Below are positions 61,092 through 64,000 of a DNA stretch of 64,000 bases, piece by piece. Source of the stretch: JADJRG01 sp964474905. GTDB lineage: Bacteria > Myxococcota_A > Polyangia > Nannocystales > Nannocystaceae. Below the pieces are notes generated by a model. The model had not been told where the DNA came from, did no database searches, and worked only from the letters and a program-made list of their open reading frames with translations. The stretch lies in NCBI GenBank assembly GCA_964474905.1, contig CAYYUP010000002.1, forward strand, positions 62,001 through 126,000. The letters are read 5' to 3'. Every line of letters starts with the position of its first letter. Position 1 is the first letter of the stretch. The position numbers were made by a program, and so were the translations under genes.

Positions 61092-61946
61092 ATGGAGCTT
61101 CTCGTCGTCACAGGAATGAGCGGTGCGGGCAAGTCGACCGCGCTCGATGCCCTCGAGGACATCGGCTTCTATTGCGTCGACAACGTGCCGGTGCCCTTGC
61201 TGCCGGAGCTGGTGTCGCTGGCCAGCAGTCGCGACAGCCAGCGGCGATTGGCGGTCGGCATCGACGCCCGCGAGCCCTCCTATCTCCGCGATTTTGCGGA
61301 GGTTCAAGAGCGCCTAGAGGGCGCCGGCCACCGCGTCGAGGTGCTCTTTTTGGAGGCGCCTACCGACGTCTTGGTACGCCGCTATTCGGAGACCCGGCGC
61401 AAGCATCCGATGGGCCATCTGCCGCAGGCGATCGACGATGAACGCGAGCTCCTGCTGGGTCTTCGCACCCGGACCACCGCGACCATCGATACCGCGACGC
61501 TCAAGGCCCGCGAGCTCCGGCAGATGATCCGCGATCGCTACGGGACTCGCGGGGTGCTGCATCTGGTGTTGATGTCCTTCGGTTTCAAGAGCGGCCTGCC
61601 GACCTTCGCAGACCTCGTCTTTGATGTGCGCTTTCTCGTGAATCCCTATTATATCCCGGAGTTGCGGCGACAGAGTGGGCTCGATGCGGCCGTCGCCGAC
61701 TACGTGCTCGGGCAGGCTGAGGCGACAGAGCTCCTGGATCATCTCGAGGGTCTGCTCCGTTTTATGGTGCCTGCGACGGTCCGCGAGGGGCGTTCGTACC
61801 TCACCGCGGCGATCGGTTGCACCGGCGGACAGCACCGCTCGGTGGCGTTGACCGAGCGGCTCGCGGCCCGGCTCTCCGAGGGGAACCCGCTCTCGCGGCC
61901 GCCACCCCAGCTCATCGTTCGTCACCGCGATATCATTCGGGGCTAA
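61092..61946 (+). CDS. rapZ: RNase adapter / nucleotide-binding protein RapZ
   Basis: A 284-residue P-loop protein: Walker A GMSGAGKST at about 8-16, DIGFYCVDNVPVPLLPEL following it, and the C-terminal GCTGGQHRSVALTERL motif. RapZ links amino-sugar level to sRNA cleavage in enterobacteria; elsewhere it binds nucleotides and signals cell-wall precursor status. It lies 16 bases after hprK and 9 bases before the EIIA gene, the usual rpoN-operon position. No change in key residues is seen. Confidence 0.94.
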   Translation: MELLVVTGMSGAGKSTALDALEDIGFYCVDNVPVPLLPELVSLASSRDSQRRLAVGIDAREPSYLRDFAEVQERLEGAGHRVEVLFLEAPTDVLVRRYSETRRKHPMGHLPQAIDDERELLLGLRTRTTATIDTATLKARELRQMIRDRYGTRGVLHLVLMSFGFKSGLPTFADLVFDVRFLVNPYYIPELRRQSGLDAAVADYVLGQAEATELLDHLEGLLRFMVPATVREGRSYLTAAIGCTGGQHRSVALTERLAARLSEGNPLSRPPPQLIVRHRDIIRG

Positions 61947-61955
61947 GGGGCGAGC

Positions 61956-62378
61956 ATGGGTGCATCAAAGAGCAGGGTGGGGGTCGTCATCGTCGGTCAT
62001 GGCACGACCGCGACCGGGTTGCTCGCGGCGGCAAAGGGCATTGTCGGAGACCTGCTCGACGAGGTTGTCGCCGTCGACGCGGGGCGCGGTCAGACCCCGG
62101 AGCTTTCGGCGACGCTCTGCCGGGTTCTCGGCGAAGAAGATCGCGGTCGCGGTGTGTTGCTCGTCGTCGATCTGCTGGGCGCGAGCCCCTGCTCCTGCGG
62201 GCTCCGTGAGGGGGCAGATCATACAAAGGTGCTGATCTCTGGGCTAAACCTGGCGATGTTATTGAAGCTGGCCAACCTCGATCGCGGGACCATGAGTCCA
62301 CTCGAACTCGCTGTAGCATGTGCCGACTCGGCGACGCGCTCGATCGCCGTCCAGCCGCACGCAAAGGAGCCCGGATGA
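61956..62378 (+). CDS. PTS EIIA component, mannose family
   Basis: A 140-residue EIIA of the mannose/fructose (PTS IIA-Man) family. RVGVVIVGHGTTATGLL carries the phosphorylated His of GHG, and VVDLLGASPCSCGL corresponds to the family DLFGGSP motif. No EIIB, EIIC or EIID genes follow, so it is more likely a regulatory phosphate acceptor than part of a sugar transporter. It overlaps the HPr gene by 4 bases. Confidence 0.88.
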   Translation: MGASKSRVGVVIVGHGTTATGLLAAAKGIVGDLLDEVVAVDAGRGQTPELSATLCRVLGEEDRGRGVLLVVDLLGASPCSCGLREGADHTKVLISGLNLAMLLKLANLDRGTMSPLELAVACADSATRSIAVQPHAKEPG

Positions 62379-62662
62379 GCAAACCCAAGAGCCAAGAAGT
62401 CGCCGCTGATCTCGAGATCGTAAACCCGCTCGGCCTCCATGCCCGGGCCGCCAGCAAGCTCGTCAATCTCGCCAATAAGTTCAGCTCAGAGGTCTTCCTC
62501 GCCCGCGGCGACACCGAGATCAACGCCAAGAGCATGCTCGGGGTGTTGATGCTCGCCTGCGGCAAGGGCTCGGTGGTGCGTCTGCGCTGCGTCGGCAGCG
62601 ATGCCCAGGCCTGCCACGATGGGCTCTCCAAGCTCGTTCGCGGGGGCTTCGGCGAGATTTGA
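62375..62662 (+). CDS. ptsH: Phosphocarrier protein HPr
   Basis: A 95-residue HPr with the phosphorylation site His in NPLGLHARAASKLV and the regulatory Ser in INAKSMLGVLML, the target of HprK. The presence of this Ser matches the HprK gene in the same cluster. AAAGGAG lies 6 bases before the ATG, and the start overlaps the EIIA stop (ATGA). It passes phosphate from enzyme I to EIIA. Confidence 0.94.
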   Translation: MSKPKSQEVAADLEIVNPLGLHARAASKLVNLANKFSSEVFLARGDTEINAKSMLGVLMLACGKGSVVRLRCVGSDAQACHDGLSKLVRGGFGEI

Positions 62663-64000
62663 TGGAGCCCAAGGCGAGTGCGAGCGGACGTGTTGAGCGT
62701 CACGGGGTTGCGGCGAGCTCGGGCATCGGTATCGGTATTGCCTATGTCGTCGATCGGCGGCGGGTTAATTTTCCGCGGGCTCGGATCGACAAGGCGAACG
62801 CCGAGGCCGAGAAGGGCCGCTTTCTAGAGGCACTTCGCGACACTCGCCAGCAGATCGAGCTGGTCAAAAAGCGCCTCCCCCACGGCGAGCACCGGGCGAT
62901 CCTCAAGGCCCAGCAGATGATGCTCAGGGATCCCGATCTCGTCGAGCGTGTCGAGGTGCTGATCGGCGATGACCTCTGCTGTGCGGAGTGGGCGGTGGCG
63001 ACTGCGACCGATGAGATCCACGACGTGCTCGATCAGGCAGATGACGAGTACTTCCGCGAGCGTCGCTCGGACATCGTCTTCCTCGCCGAGCAGGTGATCC
63101 AAACCCTTCTGGGCGATCATCCAGAGGGTATCGAGCCGCCGATGGGGGCGGTTGTCGTCGCCCACGATCTGAGCCCCGCCGACACCGCCCATCTCCACCG
63201 CTGCCAGGTAGCGGGCATCGTCACCGCTGCGGGCGGCAAGACTTCGCACTCCGCGATCATGGCGCGCTCGCTGCAGATCCCGGCGGTGGTCGGCGTCGAC
63301 GGGATCCTGGGTGCGGTGATGAGCGGCGAAGCGGTGATCGTCGACGGTGTGCACGGCGCGGTGATCATCCGCCCGGAGGCCGATGAGATCAGCGGCCACG
63401 AGATCGAGCGCGAGCGCTACAACGCCTTTGAGAAACGGGTCCTGCGTGAGCACGCCTTTCCGGCGATCACGGCGGATGGCCGCAGGGTGATGACTCGCGC
63501 CAACCTCTCTCTCAGCGAGGACATCGATCTCGGGATCCGCTACGGCGCTGACGGGGTCGGGCTCTACCGCAGCGAGTACATGTACATGAACCGCGAGTCG
63601 TTGCCCTCTGAGGAGGAGCACTACCGGACCGCGAAGAAGGTGCTGCGGCATTACGCGCCACATCCGGTGGTCTTTCGCACCTTTGATCTCGGCTCGGACA
63701 AGCCGAGCAAGCTGCTCGGGCTCAGCAGGATCGAGGCCAATCCGGCGATGGGGTTGCGCTCGCTTCGGCTGGCGCTGCGCGAGCGCGAGACCTTCTTGGC
63801 CCAGCTCCGCGGTCTCCTGCGGGCGGCTCTGCACGGGCCGCTGCGAATCATGCTGCCGCTGGTTGGTTCCTTGGAGGAGCTAGAGGCTGGTCTCGCTGCT
63901 GTCGACGAGGCTCGGGATCAACTCGAGGCTGCGGGCATGGCCTACGCGAGCGACCCATTGATCGGTGTGATGATCGAGACGCCCTCCGCTGCGATCATCG
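62662..64000 (+). CDS. ptsI: PTS enzyme I, phosphoenolpyruvate-protein phosphotransferase (partial)
   Basis: The frame starts at ATG 62662, sharing a base with the HPr stop (TGATG), and runs off the right edge; about 446 residues are visible. It has the HPr-binding helical domain, the active-site His in GGKTSHSAIMARS, the linker, and the PEP-binding barrel start with YGADGVGLYRSEYMYM and FRTFDLGSDKPSKLLG. It uses PEP to phosphorylate HPr. No N-terminal GAF domain, so this is the sugar-type enzyme I rather than PtsP. Confidence 0.94.
   Translation, partial: MEPKASASGRVERHGVAASSGIGIGIAYVVDRRRVNFPRARIDKANAEAEKGRFLEALRDTRQQIELVKKRLPHGEHRAILKAQQMMLRDPDLVERVEVLIGDDLCCAEWAVATATDEIHDVLDQADDEYFRERRSDIVFLAEQVIQTLLGDHPEGIEPPMGAVVVAHDLSPADTAHLHRCQVAGIVTAAGGKTSHSAIMARSLQIPAVVGVDGILGAVMSGEAVIVDGVHGAVIIRPEADEISGHEIERERYNAFEKRVLREHAFPAITADGRRVMTRANLSLSEDIDLGIRYGADGVGLYRSEYMYMNRESLPSEEEHYRTAKKVLRHYAPHPVVFRTFDLGSDKPSKLLGLSRIEANPAMGLRSLRLALRERETFLAQLRGLLRAALHGPLRIMLPLVGSLEELEAGLAAVDEARDQLEAAGMAYASDPLIGVMIETPSAAII

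Overview
This high-GC window looks like a chromosomal segment from a myxobacterium (Myxococcota), probably near the Nannocystaceae. The support is indirect: many lipoproteins with Ser/Thr/Asp-rich linkers, myxobacterial Cys-rich (CGDG...CDDGN) repeats, a CdnL-type CarD protein, DUF4388, an FG-GAP lipoprotein, duplicated lspA, and a lipid cluster reminiscent of myxobacterial ether-lipid loci. No rRNA, tRNA, CRISPR array, insertion sequence or prophage was recognised.

Layout. 1-1825: two lipoproteins (the first cut by the window edge). 2025-13267: a tightly coupled ten-gene minus-strand cluster of lipid genes: degenerate HAD protein, fatty acyl reductase, second NAD-dependent reductase, pyruvyl-transferase-like protein, AMP-ligase, enoyl-CoA hydratase, acyl carrier protein, second AMP-ligase, lipid kinase, PlsC acyltransferase. 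13414-21445: cobalamin adenosyltransferase, DUF4388 protein, cdnL-macro domain-membrane protein operon, nadB and a lytic transglycosylase. 21515-28975: pgsA, pabB, lspA-lgt-lspA and hypothetical proteins. 29129-32421: outer-membrane protein, two SDR proteins and a second acyltransferase. 32513-44013: Cys-rich lipoproteins, sucCD, M28-PDZ peptidase, fabH, a lysozyme-like lipoprotein and an M15-type peptidase. 44025-51076: a vitamin B12 uptake operon led by a cobalamin riboswitch. 51268-64000: metalloprotease, TerB-like protein, rpoZ, accC, pyrG, then rpoN-hpf-hprK-rapZ and a PTS phosphorelay (EIIA, HPr, enzyme I) that runs off the window.

How the parts work together. The lipid cluster has everything to activate fatty acids, load them on a carrier protein, reduce them to aldehyde or alcohol, and put acyl/alkyl chains onto a glycerol backbone. 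The B12 operon encodes an outer-membrane TonB-dependent receptor, two beta-propeller lipoproteins placed like BtuG of Bacteroides, a binding lipoprotein and a permease; the adenosyltransferase gene elsewhere would activate the imported cofactor. The 3' end is a regulatory block in which HprK can act on HPr next to sigma-54 and ribosome hibernation genes.

Most striking for follow-up: the lipid cluster with a pseudo-HAD protein, the riboswitch-controlled btuB with propeller lipoproteins and an unresolved start, a dispersed GACATGT repeat of which one copy lies inside a coding sequence, an omega subunit with a long acidic tail, an NuoH-like membrane protein behind CdnL, and several genes whose -10-like element sits directly before the start codon, suggesting leaderless mRNAs.
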